Shown here: piece after piece, positions 20,187 to 43,143 of the stretch
How the letters are laid out: the number at the start of each line of letters is the position of its first letter
Position numbering within the stretch: the first letter of the stretch is position 1
Assembly (NCBI RefSeq): GCF_023206395.1
Contig: NZ_CP066149.1
Span: forward strand, 2,108,001 to 2,172,000
Reading direction: 5' to 3'
Source of the DNA: Vibrio sp. ED004
Lineage (GTDB): Bacteria; Pseudomonadota; Gammaproteobacteria; Enterobacterales; Vibrionaceae
DNA length: 64,000 nt
The notes under the pieces: model-generated
Databases searched by the model: none
Seen by the model: the letters and a program-made list of their open reading frames with translations, nothing else
Told to the model about the DNA's origin: nothing
Translations under genes and position numbers: made by a program

Positions 20187-20214
20187 TTGCCAATGTGATG
20201 AATATCTCTATAAT
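20187..20214 (+). promoter_or_regulatory. rrn operon 1 promoter P1
   Basis: TTGCCA, 16 bases, TATAAT, then the GC-rich discriminator GCCGCC typical of growth-rate-regulated rRNA promoters. An A/T-rich stretch immediately upstream is a likely UP element. Confidence 0.8.
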
Positions 20215-20334
20215 GCCGCCTCACTGACACGGCAGACGCCACAAGGCTTCAGCGAAGAATGTTAGTGAGGCAACTAGCTTTAAGCGATTATTCGCTTCTA
20301 CTTTTAGAAAGTAGAAATTAATTTTCAAAAGTGT

Positions 20335-20362
20335 TTGACACTGAGAATTAAATCGCTAGAAT
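20335..20362 (+). promoter_or_regulatory. rrn operon 1 promoter P2
   Basis: TTGACA, 16 bases, TAGAAT, then GGCCGCC. The arrangement of two promoters with GC-rich discriminators mirrors rrn P1/P2 pairs. The leader that follows contains a boxA-like GTTCTTTAACAA at 20405-20416. Confidence 0.8.
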
Positions 20363-20659
20363 GGCCGCCTCTTCCGAAGTGATGTAAGTCACAACGAAGA
20401 GAAGTTCTTTAACAATTTAAACCTATCAATCTGTGTGGGCACTCGTTGATGAATATCAAAGCGTTTTATCGTTAGATAAAACAGATTCTCCGGAATCAAA
20501 ATGATTTCAATGAACTGAGTGACCAATACAAATAATTACTATTCTTAATAGAGAGGGGTTATTTGGCACAGTCAATTCATTACCATTCTGTTGGAATGGT
20601 AATAGCTTTAAAATTACACAGTAGTTTTGAAGTCAGTATTCGTTGAGTCACAAAACCTT

Positions 20660-22207
<1,548 letters not shown>

Positions 22208-22610
22208 TACGAAGATATTCACGATAAGTGTCCACACAGATTGATGGTTTAGATTTAGTTAAAGCCAGAGCTTTAATTAATAACGCAAGTTATTGATTAA
22301 AGCTTTTTGCTTTATGCTCTTTAACAATTTGGAAAGCTGACTGATTGATTTACTTACGAGTAATTCAATCAAATTTAAAAGTTCTCAATGTTTATCTGCT
22401 CTTATTTAATAAGAACAGTATAAACACAACAAACACATTCAAGTGTCTTGGCTTTTTGTCTTCACTTTTTAAAAGTGGAAATAAAGAGTGATTCAAACTT
22501 AGTTTGAATCGAAATTGAGTCCGGCAAACAGTCATTGAGAATTAACCCTTCTTAATGACAACCAAAAACCTTGGTTAGTTGCCATACACTAAGACCCTTT
22601 CGGGTTGTAT
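22208..22610 (+). other. 16S-23S spacer of operon 1 (no tRNA)
   Basis: No cloverleaf can be drawn. It contains a boxA (GCTCTTTAACAA near 22316), a stem that would flank the 23S rRNA (TTGTATGGTTAAG region pairing after the 23S), and a CTTCACTTTTTAAAAGTGGAA foldback that the other two spacers lack. Confidence 0.8.
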
Positions 22611-25494
<2,884 letters not shown>

Positions 25495-25586
25495 TACAAC
25501 ACCCAAGGGGTTTTGTGGACTCAAAGACAGACCTTGAATGAGTTTGAAGAGTTACTTTTAAATACAGTTTTCCGAATTTTAAAATT

Positions 25587-25705
25587 TGCTTGGCGACCAT
25601 AGCATTGTGGACCCACCTGATTCCATGCCGAACTCAGAAGTGAAACACAATAGCGCCGATGGTAGTGTGGGGCTTCCCCATGTGAGAGTAGGACATCGCC
25701 AGGCT
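25587..25705 (+). rRNA. rrf: 5S ribosomal RNA, operon 1
   Basis: 119 bases from TGCTTGGCGACC to GCCAGGCT, with the invariant ATGCCGAACTCAGAAGTGAAAC block and terminal complementarity. Confidence 0.95.
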
Positions 25706-26093
25706 TTAATTTCGACTTTGTCTACTAAGTAGACAAGTCACCATAGAGTTCTAAGTTTTCTTAGTATTTTATGTTGACTTTCAAAGTAGAAAGCGTATTA
25801 TACGCGTCCTGCTTAAGTGCTAAGGCACTGAAAGCAAAGCTCTTTAACAATTTAAACCTATCAATCTGTGTGGGCACTCGTTGATGAATATCAAAACGTT
25901 ATTACTTAGGTAATAGCAGTTACTTCGGTAACACAATGATTTCAATGAACTGAGTGACCAATACAAATAACTTCGGTTATTTGGCACAGTCAATTCATTA
26001 TCATTCTGTTGGAATGGTAATAGCTTTAGAATTACATGTTTACTTCGGTAAATATTAGTTTTGAAGTCAGTATTCGTTGAGTCACAAAATCTT
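25706..26093 (+). promoter_or_regulatory. Leader and promoter region of rrn operon 2
   Basis: Includes a foldback after the 5S (TTGTCTACTAAGTAGACAA, no T-run), a promoter TTGACT (25774-25779)-16-TATTAT (25796-25801) with ACGCGTCC downstream, boxA GCTCTTTAACAA (25839-25850), and small hairpins capped by UUCG-type loops (GTTACTTCGGTAAC and others). Confidence 0.75.
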
Positions 26094-27643
<1,550 letters not shown>

Positions 27644-27708
27644 TACGAAGATACTCACGATAAGTGTCCACACAGATTGATATGTTTAAACAGTTAAGAG
27701 TAACCTAT

Positions 27709-27784
27709 GTCCCGTTCGTCTAGAGGCCTAGGACACCGCCCTTTCACGGCGGTAACAGGGGTTCGACTCCCCTACGGGATACCA
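27709..27784 (+). tRNA. tRNA-Glu (UUC)
   Basis: 76 bases. The acceptor is GTCCCGT/ACGGGAT with a G-U first pair, the anticodon loop is CTTTCAC (TTC anticodon), the T arm is CAGGGGTTCGACTCCCCT, and CCA is encoded. It lies in the 16S-23S spacer of operon 2. Confidence 0.96.
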
Positions 27785-28097
27785 TCTTTAAGCGCATTTA
27801 TTTAAGTGCTTTTAAAAATGGTTCATTTATTGAATCAAGCTCTTTAACAATTTGGAAAGCTGACTGATTGATTACTTACGAGTAATTCAATCAAATTTAA
27901 AAGTTCTCAATGTTTATCTGCTCTTATTTAATAAGAACAGTATAAACACAACAAACACATTCAAGTGTCTTGTATTCGAATCAAACATAGTTTGATTCAC
28001 ATTGAGTCCGGCAAACAGTCATTGAGAATTAACCCTTCTTAATGACAACCAAAAACCTTGGTTAGTTGCCATACATTAAGACCCTTTCGGGTTGTAT

Positions 28098-30985
<2,888 letters not shown>

Positions 30986-31077
30986 TACAACACCCAAGGG
31001 GTTTTGTGGACTCAAAGACAGACCTTGAATGAGTTTGAAGAGTTACTTTTAAAAACAGTTTTCCGAATTTTAAAATT

Positions 31078-31196
31078 TGCTTGGCGACCATAGCATTGTG
31101 GACCCACCTGATTCCATGCCGAACTCAGAAGTGAAACACAATAGCGCCGATGGTAGTGTGGGGCTTCCCCATGTGAGAGTAGGACATCGCCAGGCT
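31078..31196 (+). rRNA. rrf: 5S ribosomal RNA, operon 2
   Basis: Identical by eye to the operon 1 5S from TGCTTGGCGACC to GCCAGGCT. Confidence 0.95.
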
Positions 31197-31582
31197 TTAA
31201 TTTCGACTTTGTCTACTAAGTAGACAAGTCACCATAGAGTTCTAAGTTTTCTTAGTATTTTATGTTGACTTTCAAAGTAGAAAGCGTATTATACGCGTCC
31301 TGCTTAAGTGCTAAGGCACTGAAAGCAAAGCTCTTTAACAATTTAAACCTATCAATCTGTGTGGGCACTCGTTGATGAATATCAAAACGTTTTACTTAGG
31401 TAAAGCAGTTACTTCGGTAACACAATGATTTCAATGAACTGAGTGACCAATACAAATAACCTCGGTTATTTGGCACAGTCAATTCATTATCATTCTGTTG
31501 GAATGGTAATAGCTTTAGAATTACATGTTTACTTCGGTAAATATTAGTTTTGAAGTCAGTATTCGTTGAGTCACAAAATCTT
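31197..31582 (+). promoter_or_regulatory. Leader and promoter region of rrn operon 3
   Basis: Nearly identical to the operon 2 leader: TTGACT (31265-31270)-16-TATTAT (31287-31292), boxA (31330-31341) and UUCG-type hairpins, one changed to CTCG. No clear intrinsic terminator separates it from the upstream 5S. Confidence 0.75.
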
Positions 31583-33135
<1,553 letters not shown>

Positions 33136-33202
33136 TACGAAGATACTCACGATAAGTGTCCACACAGATTGATTAGGTTTAGAAAAGTTAAGAGACGATA
33201 TT

Positions 33203-33279
33203 GGGTCTGTAGCTCAGCTGGTTAGAGCGCTCGCCTGATAAGCGGGAGGTCGGTGGTTCAAGTCCACTCAGACCCACCA
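33203..33279 (+). tRNA. tRNA-Ile (GAU)
   Basis: 77 bases, GGGTCTG/CAGACCC acceptor, anticodon loop CTGATAA (GAT), T arm GGTGGTTCAAGTCCACT, and encoded CCA. First of two tRNAs in the operon 3 spacer. Confidence 0.97.
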
Positions 33280-33293
33280 ATATCGACCTAGAT

Positions 33294-33369
33294 GGGGCTA
33301 TAGCTCAGCTGGGAGAGCGCCTGCCTTGCACGCAGGAGGTCTGCGGTTCGATCCCGCATAGCTCCACCA
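33294..33369 (+). tRNA. tRNA-Ala (UGC)
   Basis: 76 bases, GGGGCTA/TAGCTCC acceptor, anticodon loop CTTGCAC (TGC), and encoded CCA. It lies 14 bases after tRNA-Ile, the classic Ile-Ala spacer pair. Confidence 0.97.
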
Positions 33370-33681
33370 TCTTTAAGGGTTTTTCCCTAAGAATCTTTAA
33401 AAATGGTTTCGAAAGAAATCAAGCTCTTTAACAATTTGGAAAGCTGACTGATTGATTACTTACGAGTAATTCAATCAAATTTAAAAGTTCTCAATGTTTA
33501 TCTGCTCTTATTTAATAAGAACAGTATAAACACAACAAACACATTCAAGTGTCTTGTATTCGAATCAAACATAGTTTGATTCACATTGAGTCCGGCAAAC
33601 AGTCATTGAGAATTAACCCTTCTTAATGACAACCAAAAACCTTGGTTAGTTGCCATACATTAAGACCCTTTCGGGTTGTAT

Positions 33682-36567
<2,886 letters not shown>

Positions 36568-36659
36568 TACAACACCCAAGGGGTTTTGTGGACTCAAAGA
36601 CAGACCTTGAATGAGTTTGAAGAGTTACTTTTAAAAACAGTTTTCCGAATTTTAAAATT

Positions 36660-36778
36660 TGCTTGGCGACCATAGCATTGTGGACCCACCTGATTCCATG
36701 CCGAACTCAGAAGTGAAACACAATAGCGCCGATGGTAGTGTGGGGCTTCCCCATGTGAGAGTAGGACATCGCCAGGCT
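36660..36778 (+). rRNA. rrf: 5S ribosomal RNA, operon 3
   Basis: 119 bases as in operons 1 and 2. Sequence after GCCAGGCT diverges from the other operons and contains TTCACTTTTCAAAAGTGAA before tRNA-Asp. Confidence 0.95.
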
Positions 36779-36857
36779 CCAAATTTATTTTCACTTTTCA
36801 AAAGTGAAGACAAAAGTGTTATGAACGACTTGTCAGCGACGACAAGTAGTCCACTGC

Positions 36858-36934
36858 GGAGTGGTAGTTCAGTTGGTTAGAATACCGGCCTGTCACGCCG
36901 GGGGTCGCGGGTTCGAGTCCCGTCCACTCCGCCA
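36858..36934 (+). tRNA. tRNA-Asp (GUC)
   Basis: 77 bases, GGAGTGG/CCACTCC acceptor, anticodon loop CTGTCAC (GTC), T arm CGCGGGTTCGAGTCCCG, and encoded CCA. It follows the last 5S and is probably part of the operon 3 transcript. Confidence 0.97.
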
Positions 36935-36946
36935 CTTATTCGATAA

Positions 36947-36969
36947 CCTCGCCTAGTGCGAGGCTTTTT
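36947..36969 (+). terminator. Intrinsic terminator after tRNA-Asp
   Basis: CCTCGC, loop CTAGT, GCGAGG, then CTTTTTC. Confidence 0.75.
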
Positions 36970-36994
36970 CGAATCTGAAGTAAGATAAATTTTT

Positions 36995-37071
<77 letters not shown>

Positions 37072-37078
37072 TATTTAA

Positions 37079-37107
37079 GGCTCTAACAGAAATGCTAGAG
37101 CCTTTTT
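37079..37107 (+). terminator. Intrinsic terminator after tRNA-Trp
   Basis: GGCTCTA, loop ACAGAAATGC, TAGAGCC, then five T residues. Confidence 0.9.
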
Positions 37108-37116
37108 GCTTTTTGG

Positions 37117-37202
37117 CGTTAAACATGCAATTGACAGAGCAGCAGATTCCGCCAACATCAAAATAGCACGTGCTAGGAGCTCAATTCTCTCTACCCCAAC
37201 CA
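37117..37202 (+). pseudogene. Decayed tRNA-Trp copy
   Basis: CAATTGACAGAGCAGCAGATTCC repeats the tRNA-Trp D-arm and anticodon arm 120 bases downstream with two changes. After an altered anticodon region, GTGCTAGGAGCTCAATTCTCTCTACCCC(A)ACCA follows the tRNA-Trp T arm and 3' end with several mismatches. The acceptor 5' strand and the anticodon stem no longer pair, so a functional tRNA is unlikely. Confidence 0.75.
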
Positions 37203-37209
37203 GATATAA

Positions 37210-37238
37210 AACCTCAGCAGAAATGCTGAGGTTTTTTT
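37210..37238 (+). terminator. Terminator copy after the tRNA-Trp fossil
   Basis: ACCTCAGCA, loop GAAA, TGCTGAGGT, then T residues. It matches the tRNA-Trp terminator in position and keeps its CAGAAATGCT core. Confidence 0.85.
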
Positions 37239-37853
37239 GTATCTGTCGCTTTTTCAAAGTGGCACGAGTTAAGCCTTAATCCTCTTAAGCTATATGCAGA
37301 ATCTACAGCGTTTGAGTTGGCAAAACTCTTATATATGCTTCTACAGCTAATATCTTAGTTTCTTGGCGTTGATCTAATGGAGTAAATCTAATTAACACCA
37401 TGCGACTCTCATCCTTTGAGTAGTCGATAACCGGATAATTAGGCTTTATCCTGTTTTAGCTCTTCTTTTTTGATGTATCACCTGTATTAGCTAGCTTAAG
37501 TCGTCGTTACTCTCACCCCTGACTCTAAAATGATTTACTCCTCTCTCATTTCTCACCACTTTCACTTAATTTGAAATTACTGGTTTAGATTGCTAATTGT
37601 CATTTAGCCTGTTAACCCTCATATCTATATTTTTATAGTTTTGGGTTCTATCAAAGCGACTTATAGGCATTGAGCTTAGCTGCTTTACAGCTTGTTTAGT
37701 TAGTACTCTCGCGCAGTCGATGATTTAGGAATACAGAGACGTCATGATGAATCGAGTTATCTCTTCTTAGCAAACAGAAAATAGAGCACTGTGAGAATTT
37801 TGAAGCAAGATAAGACGGGTATGGTGATTTGAGACGAAGGCGATGAATGGATG
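37239..37853. other. Intergenic region with no supported gene
   Basis: About 600 AT-rich bases with frequent stops in all frames. A 50-codon stop-to-stop open stretch on the minus strand (37306-37455) has a protein-like composition but no start context or recognised family. Confidence 0.5.
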
Positions 37854-37880
37854 TAAAAAAAGCCGCTTACGTAAGCGGCC
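37854..37880 (-). terminator. Intrinsic terminator of the antiporter gene
   Basis: On the minus strand, the perfect palindrome GCCGCTTACGTAAGCGGC is followed by seven T residues, 22 bases after the stop. Confidence 0.9.
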
Positions 37881-37901
37881 TATGTTCACAAATGGGGCGT
37901 G

Positions 37902-39182
37902 TTAATCTAACTCTTTCTCGGCTTGTTTCGCTTTCTCTATCATAGGAGTAATCGTTGAGCCTTGAACCAGAATAGAGAACACCACAACAGCATAGGTCAT
38001 TACTAGGATGATCTCTTTTACATCGATGAGCTTATCTTCAATCACCCAGATACCTGATGGTATTGAAAGGGCCATTGCCAATGCTAAGCCGCCGCGTAAG
38101 CCACCCCAAGTTAGAATCTTAATTGACCATGGGTTGTAAGTTCTAAAGCGCTTAAAGCCAATGTACGACAAGAAAACACTTAGGTAGCGCGCACTCAATA
38201 CGAGAGGAACTGCGAATGCCATTAAGATCCAGTCTTCTTGGTGGAACTTGAACAGTAGCATCGACATACCGATTAATAAGAATAGTACGCCATTTAAGAA
38301 CTCATCTATCAATTCCCAGAAGTGGTCTAGGTGATCTTCACTCTCTTTAGAGAATCCGATAAAGCGCGTCCAGTTACCAATCATAATGCCTGATACCACC
38401 ATTGCTAATGGGCCTGATACATGAAGCACTTCTGCGAAAGCATAACCAGCTGTCGGGATACCGATGGTTAGCAGTAATTCCATCGAGTGGTCATCGGTGT
38501 TGCTGATCAGATAATGGAATATCAAACCTAAAGCAAATCCGTAAACGATGCCGCCAATAGCTTCTTGGACGAACAACATGGTCACGCTGCCTACCGTCGG
38601 TGCTTCTGTGCCAAACGCAATGGTGAATAAAGTTACGAAGATGACTAGACCAAAACCATCATTAAATAGAGACTCTCCCTCGATTTGAGTCGAGATTCGT
38701 CTTGGAGCGTCGAGCTTCTTTACTATCGCTAACACTGCAATTGGATCGGTTGGAGAGATTAAAGATCCAAAGAGTAAGCAATAAATCGGATCAAATTGAA
38801 TACCGATGAATTGACAGAATCCATAGAGCACAAAGCCGATAAAGAATGTTGAAAACAGCGTAGCACCAAGTGCGAGTACTGTTATTTCCCACTTCTGGTC
38901 TTTTAGGTTAGGTAATTTAATTCCCAAACCGCCAGCAAAAAGCAGGAATCCAAGTATTCCTTTTAGTAGGAAGTCTTCAAAGTTGATACTGGCAACGGTT
39001 TCTGAGGCGATGTCAGCCAGTTGGAACCAATTGTTTTGTCCTGCAATGATAATCAATAGAGACAGCATCATTGAGCCAGCAGTGATGGCGATGGTTGTCT
39101 GCATTTTACCAATTTTGGTATTCACGAAAGCAATGAGCATTGCCGCTGCGGATAAAAAGCATAAGGTGTAATAGACCGACAT
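37902..39182 (-). CDS. CPA1-type Na+/H+ antiporter (NhaP-like)
   Basis: Inner-membrane cation/proton antiporter of 426 residues with about 12 hydrophobic segments. Family motifs are GSLISPTDPIAVLAIVKKL in the transport core (with the ND/TD-type acidic site) and ESLFNDGFGLVIFV further on, both typical of CPA1/NhaP exchangers. Conserved TWGGLRGGLALAMALS near the C-terminus also fits. I used ATG at 39182 (MSVYYTLCFL) after GGAATTCC; the frame is open further upstream but would overlap metH and its operator. Ion specificity cannot be told. Confidence 0.88.
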   Translation of the reverse strand: MSVYYTLCFLSAAAMLIAFVNTKIGKMQTTIAITAGSMMLSLLIIIAGQNNWFQLADIASETVASINFEDFLLKGILGFLLFAGGLGIKLPNLKDQKWEITVLALGATLFSTFFIGFVLYGFCQFIGIQFDPIYCLLFGSLISPTDPIAVLAIVKKLDAPRRISTQIEGESLFNDGFGLVIFVTLFTIAFGTEAPTVGSVTMLFVQEAIGGIVYGFALGLIFHYLISNTDDHSMELLLTIGIPTAGYAFAEVLHVSGPLAMVVSGIMIGNWTRFIGFSKESEDHLDHFWELIDEFLNGVLFLLIGMSMLLFKFHQEDWILMAFAVPLVLSARYLSVFLSYIGFKRFRTYNPWSIKILTWGGLRGGLALAMALSIPSGIWVIEDKLIDVKEIILVMTYAVVVFSILVQGSTITPMIEKAKQAEKELD

Positions 39183-39285
39183 TGGAATTCCAACATGTAA
39201 CAAAGTATGAATATGAATTTTCGTTGTCTCATGCTCAAATAGCAAACATTTTTTTGTCATGAGTCGGTAATCAATTTCCTTTTTT

Positions 39286-39301
39286 AGACGTCTAGACTCC
39301 T
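39286..39301 (+). promoter_or_regulatory. Tandem met boxes (MetJ operator) before metH
   Basis: AGACGTCT (a perfect consensus met box) is followed directly by AGACTCCT (five or six of eight). MetJ binds tandem 8-bp boxes cooperatively with SAM. The site is 51 bases before the metH start. Confidence 0.8.
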
Positions 39302-39351
39302 TTTTAATGTGTGATAGGATGGAGGAATAATTAAAGGAATGAGGTTGTACC

Positions 39352-42300
39352 GTGGGAAGTAATGTAAGGCAAAAGATTGACGCTCTGTTGAAGCAACGAA
39401 TTTTACTGATTGATGGTGGCATGGGCACCATGATTCAGGACTATAAATTGGAAGAGCAAGACTATCGTGGTGAACGCTTTGCTGATTGGCATAGTGACCT
39501 AAAAGGTAACAATGACCTTTTAGTGCTGACACAACCTCAGCTTATCAAAGACATCCATTCACAATATTTGGAAGCTGGGGCTGACATCCTCGAAACCAAT
39601 ACCTTTAACGCTACAACCATTGCTATGGCCGACTATGATATGGAAAGCCTTAGTGAAGAAATTAACTTTGCTGCCGCTAAGCTTGCCCGTGAAGCGGCTG
39701 ATGAGTGGACGGCAAAGACCCCAGAAAAACCTCGATTTGTGGCGGGTGTATTAGGTCCGACTAACCGTACTTGTTCTATCTCTCCAGATGTTAATGATCC
39801 GGGTTATCGTAATGTGAGCTTTGATGAGTTGGTTGAAGCTTACTCTGAATCGACTCGCGCGCTTATTAAAGGCGGTTCAGACCTAATTCTTATTGAAACT
39901 ATCTTCGATACACTAAACGCTAAAGCGTGTGCTTTTGCGGTTGAATCTGTTTTTGAAGAAGTGGGCATAACTTTACCTGTAATGATCTCCGGTACCATTA
40001 CTGATGCATCAGGTCGTACACTTTCAGGCCAAACAACAGAAGCCTTCTACAACGCCCTTCGTCATGTTAAGCCTATCTCGTTTGGTTTGAACTGTGCATT
40101 AGGCCCTGACGAGCTGCGTGAGTATGTCGGTGAGATGTCTCGTATCTCTGAGAGCTTTGTTTCTGCTCACCCTAATGCAGGTTTGCCTAACGCATTTGGT
40201 GAGTATGACCTTTCACCCGAAGACATGGCTGAGCATGTTAAAGAGTGGGCTGAAAGTGGTTTCTTGAACTTGATTGGTGGTTGTTGTGGTACCACGCCAG
40301 AGCATATTCGCCAAATGTCTGAAGCGGTTGAAGGTGTTACCCCTCGTCAATTGCCAGACCTACCAGTATCGTGTCGTCTATCCGGTTTAGAACCTCTGAC
40401 CATTGCAAAGGACTCTTTGTTTGTTAACGTTGGTGAACGTACGAACGTGACGGGCTCTGCCCGCTTTAAACGCTTGATCAAAGAAGAGCTTTACGATGAA
40501 GCCTTGAGTGTTGCTCGTGAGCAAGTTGAAAATGGCGCTCAGATCATCGATATCAATATGGATGAAGGGATGCTAGACGCTGAAGCGTGCATGGTTAAAT
40601 TCCTTAATCTATGTGCTTCTGAACCAGAGATTTCAAAAGTACCAGTAATGGTCGACTCTTCAAAATGGGAAGTTATCGAAGCTGGCCTTAAGTGTATTCA
40701 GGGTAAAGGTATCGTTAACTCTATCTCTCTGAAAGAAGGCAAAGAGAAATTTGTCGAACAAGCTAAGTTGGTTCGTCGTTATGGTGCAGCCGTCATCGTG
40801 ATGGCTTTTGATGAAGTTGGTCAGGCTGATACTCGAGAACGCAAAGTAGAGATCTGTACTAATGCCTACAACATTCTTGTTGATGAAGTTGGCTTCCCAC
40901 CTGAAGACATTATTTTTGACCCTAACATTTTCGCGGTTGCGACTGGCATTGATGAGCATAACAACTATGCGGTCGATTTCATCGAAGCAGTAGGAGATAT
41001 CAAGCGTGAGCTCCCTCATGCGATGATCTCTGGTGGCGTGTCGAACGTGTCGTTCTCATTCCGTGGCAATAACTACGTTCGTGAGGCAATCCACGCAGTA
41101 TTCCTATATCACTGTTTTAAAAATGGTATGGATATGGGCATCGTAAACGCCGGTCAGTTGGAAATCTACGATAACGTTCCAGAAGACCTGCGTGATGCTG
41201 TTGAAGATGTTGTACTAAACCGTCGTGATGATTCGACGGAGCGTTTGCTTGATATGGCAACTGAGTACCTAGAACGAGCAGTAGGAAAAGTAGAAGATAA
41301 GTCCGCTTTAGAATGGCGAACTTGGCCTGTGGAGAAGCGCTTAGAGCACTCTTTGGTTAAAGGTATTACCGACTTTATCGTTGAAGACACTGAAGAAGCT
41401 CGTGTTAATGCCTCTCGTCCTATTGAAGTGATTGAAGGTCCTCTAATGGACGGCATGAACGTTGTAGGTGACCTATTTGGTGAAGGTAAGATGTTCTTAC
41501 CACAGGTAGTTAAGTCTGCACGTGTAATGAAGCAGGCTGTTGCGCACTTAGAACCGTTCATCAACGCGTCTAAAGAAGTGGGTGCGACTAACGGTAAGAT
41601 TCTGTTAGCTACCGTTAAAGGCGATGTGCACGATATCGGTAAGAATATCGTTGGCGTGGTTTTGCAGTGTAATAACTACGAAATTATCGACTTAGGTGTA
41701 ATGGTTTCTTGTGAAAAGATTCTTAAGGTCGCTAAAGAAGAGAACGTCGACATTATCGGCTTATCTGGTTTGATCACGCCATCTCTTGATGAAATGGTAC
41801 ACGTGGCCAAAGAGATGGAAAGACAAGGCTTTAAGCTCCCTCTATTGATTGGTGGCGCAACTACCTCTAAAGCGCACACCGCGGTGAAGATTGAGCAAAA
41901 TTACTCTGAGCCAGTTGTTTATGTAAACAACGCCTCTCGTGCTGTGGGTGTGTGTACCTCACTTCTCTCTGACGAATTGAAACCTGCTTTTGTCGAGAAG
42001 TTGGATATCGATTATGATCGTGTTCGTGATCAACATAACCGTAAGAAGCCTCGCACTAAGCCTGTGACACTTGAAAAAGCTCGTGCTAATAAAGTGGCGA
42101 TCGATTGGGATGCTTATACACCACCGGCACCAGCTAAGCCGGGAGTGCACATATTCAATGACTTCGATGTGGCTACGTTGCGTAATTATATCGATTGGAC
42201 GCCATTCTTCATGACGTGGTCTTTAGTTGGTAAGTACCCTGCGATTCTTGAGCATGAAGAAGTGGGCGAAGAAGCGCAACGTTTATTCAAAGACGCTAAC

Positions 42301-43029
42301 GATCTGTTAGACCGTGTGGAGAAAGAGAAACTACTTGAAGCTCGCGGTATGTGTGCCATGTTCCCTGCCAACAGTGTCGGTGATGACATTGAAGTGTATA
42401 CCGATGAATCTCGTACTGAGGTATTGAAGGTTCTGCATAACCTCCGTCAACAAACAGAGAAACCAAAGGGCTTTAACTACTGTTTGTCTGATTACATAGC
42501 TCCAAAAGAAAGCGGTAAAGCGGATTGGATTGGTGGTTTTGCGGTAACTGGCGGTATTGGAGAGCGTGAACTCGCAGATGAATATAAAGCGAATGGCGAT
42601 GATTACAATGCCATCATGATTCAAGCGGTTGCTGATCGATTGGCTGAAGCATTCGCGGAGTACCTGCATAAAGAAGTGAGAAAGGATATTTGGGGTTACT
42701 CGCCAGATGAAGACTTATCGAACGATGATTTGATTCGCGAGAAATACCAAGGAATTCGTCCTGCTCCAGGTTACCCTGCTTGCCCAGAGCATACCGAGAA
42801 AGGTACGTTGTGGGAGTTAATGGACGTTGAGAAAGCGATTGATATGTCCTTAACGTCGAGCTATGCGATGTGGCCTGGTGCTTCTGTGTCTGGTATGTAT
42901 TTTTCACACCCAGATGCTCGATACTTTGCTATTGCACAGATTCAACAGGATCAAGTGGATAGCTATGCCGATCGTAAAGGCTGGGGTATGTTGGAAGCTG
43001 AGAAGTGGTTAGGTCCAAACATCAATTAG
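39352..43029 (+). CDS. metH: Cobalamin-dependent methionine synthase
   Basis: Transfers methyl from 5-methyltetrahydrofolate to homocysteine through cobalamin. The 1225 residues match E. coli MetH (1227). The modules in order are: homocysteine domain (1-330) with zinc cysteines C248, C311 and C312 (NCALG, GGCCGT); pterin domain (about 355-620, [14 protein letters not shown]); B12 cap and Rossmann domains with D758-x-H760-x2-G763, His being the cobalt ligand; and a C-terminal SAM reactivation domain (about 900-1225). GTG is the start codon, after GAATGAGG. Tandem met boxes indicate MetJ repression. Confidence 0.98.
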   Translation: MGSNVRQKIDALLKQRILLIDGGMGTMIQDYKLEEQDYRGERFADWHSDLKGNNDLLVLTQPQLIKDIHSQYLEAGADILETNTFNATTIAMADYDMESLSEEINFAAAKLAREAADEWTAKTPEKPRFVAGVLGPTNRTCSISPDVNDPGYRNVSFDELVEAYSESTRALIKGGSDLILIETIFDTLNAKACAFAVESVFEEVGITLPVMISGTITDASGRTLSGQTTEAFYNALRHVKPISFGLNCALGPDELREYVGEMSRISESFVSAHPNAGLPNAFGEYDLSPEDMAEHVKEWAESGFLNLIGGCCGTTPEHIRQMSEAVEGVTPRQLPDLPVSCRLSGLEPLTIAKDSLFVNVGERTNVTGSARFKRLIKEELYDEALSVAREQVENGAQIIDINMDEGMLDAEACMVKFLNLCASEPEISKVPVMVDSSKWEVIEAGLKCIQGKGIVNSISLKEGKEKFVEQAKLVRRYGAAVIVMAFDEVGQADTRERKVEICTNAYNILVDEVGFPPEDIIFDPNIFAVATGIDEHNNYAVDFIEAVGDIKRELPHAMISGGVSNVSFSFRGNNYVREAIHAVFLYHCFKNGMDMGIVNAGQLEIYDNVPEDLRDAVEDVVLNRRDDSTERLLDMATEYLERAVGKVEDKSALEWRTWPVEKRLEHSLVKGITDFIVEDTEEARVNASRPIEVIEGPLMDGMNVVGDLFGEGKMFLPQVVKSARVMKQAVAHLEPFINASKEVGATNGKILLATVKGDVHDIGKNIVGVVLQCNNYEIIDLGVMVSCEKILKVAKEENVDIIGLSGLITPSLDEMVHVAKEMERQGFKLPLLIGGATTSKAHTAVKIEQNYSEPVVYVNNASRAVGVCTSLLSDELKPAFVEKLDIDYDRVRDQHNRKKPRTKPVTLEKARANKVAIDWDAYTPPAPAKPGVHIFNDFDVATLRNYIDWTPFFMTWSLVGKYPAILEHEEVGEEAQRLFKDANDLLDRVEKEKLLEARGMCAMFPANSVGDDIEVYTDESRTEVLKVLHNLRQQTEKPKGFNYCLSDYIAPKESGKADWIGGFAVTGGIGERELADEYKANGDDYNAIMIQAVADRLAEAFAEYLHKEVRKDIWGYSPDEDLSNDDLIREKYQGIRPAPGYPACPEHTEKGTLWELMDVEKAIDMSLTSSYAMWPGASVSGMYFSHPDARYFAIAQIQQDQVDSYADRKGWGMLEAEKWLGPNIN

Positions 43030-43063
43030 TTTGGTTCTATAGAGAACTTTGATTCGTAAAGTA

Positions 43064-43099
43064 AAAAGAGAAAGGGTTGCTTATTAGCAACCCTTTTTG
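43064..43099. terminator. Bidirectional terminator between metH and lysC
   Basis: AAAGGGTTGC, loop TTATTA, GCAACCCTTT with T residues after it; A residues before the left arm let it serve lysC on the minus strand too. Confidence 0.85.
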
Positions 43100-43143
43100 T
43101 ATTTGTGATTTAGTTATCTATCAGTCGGTGATAAATGGACTTT

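Noticed and set aside
25718..25738. Foldback TTGTCTACTAAGTAGACAA after 5S copies 1 and 2 as an intrinsic terminator
   Set aside because: No T-run follows it; it may be a processing or pausing structure instead.
39183..39431. N-terminal extension of the antiporter by 83 codons
   Set aside because: It would overlap the metH start and the MetJ operator, and the extra residues are not membrane-like.
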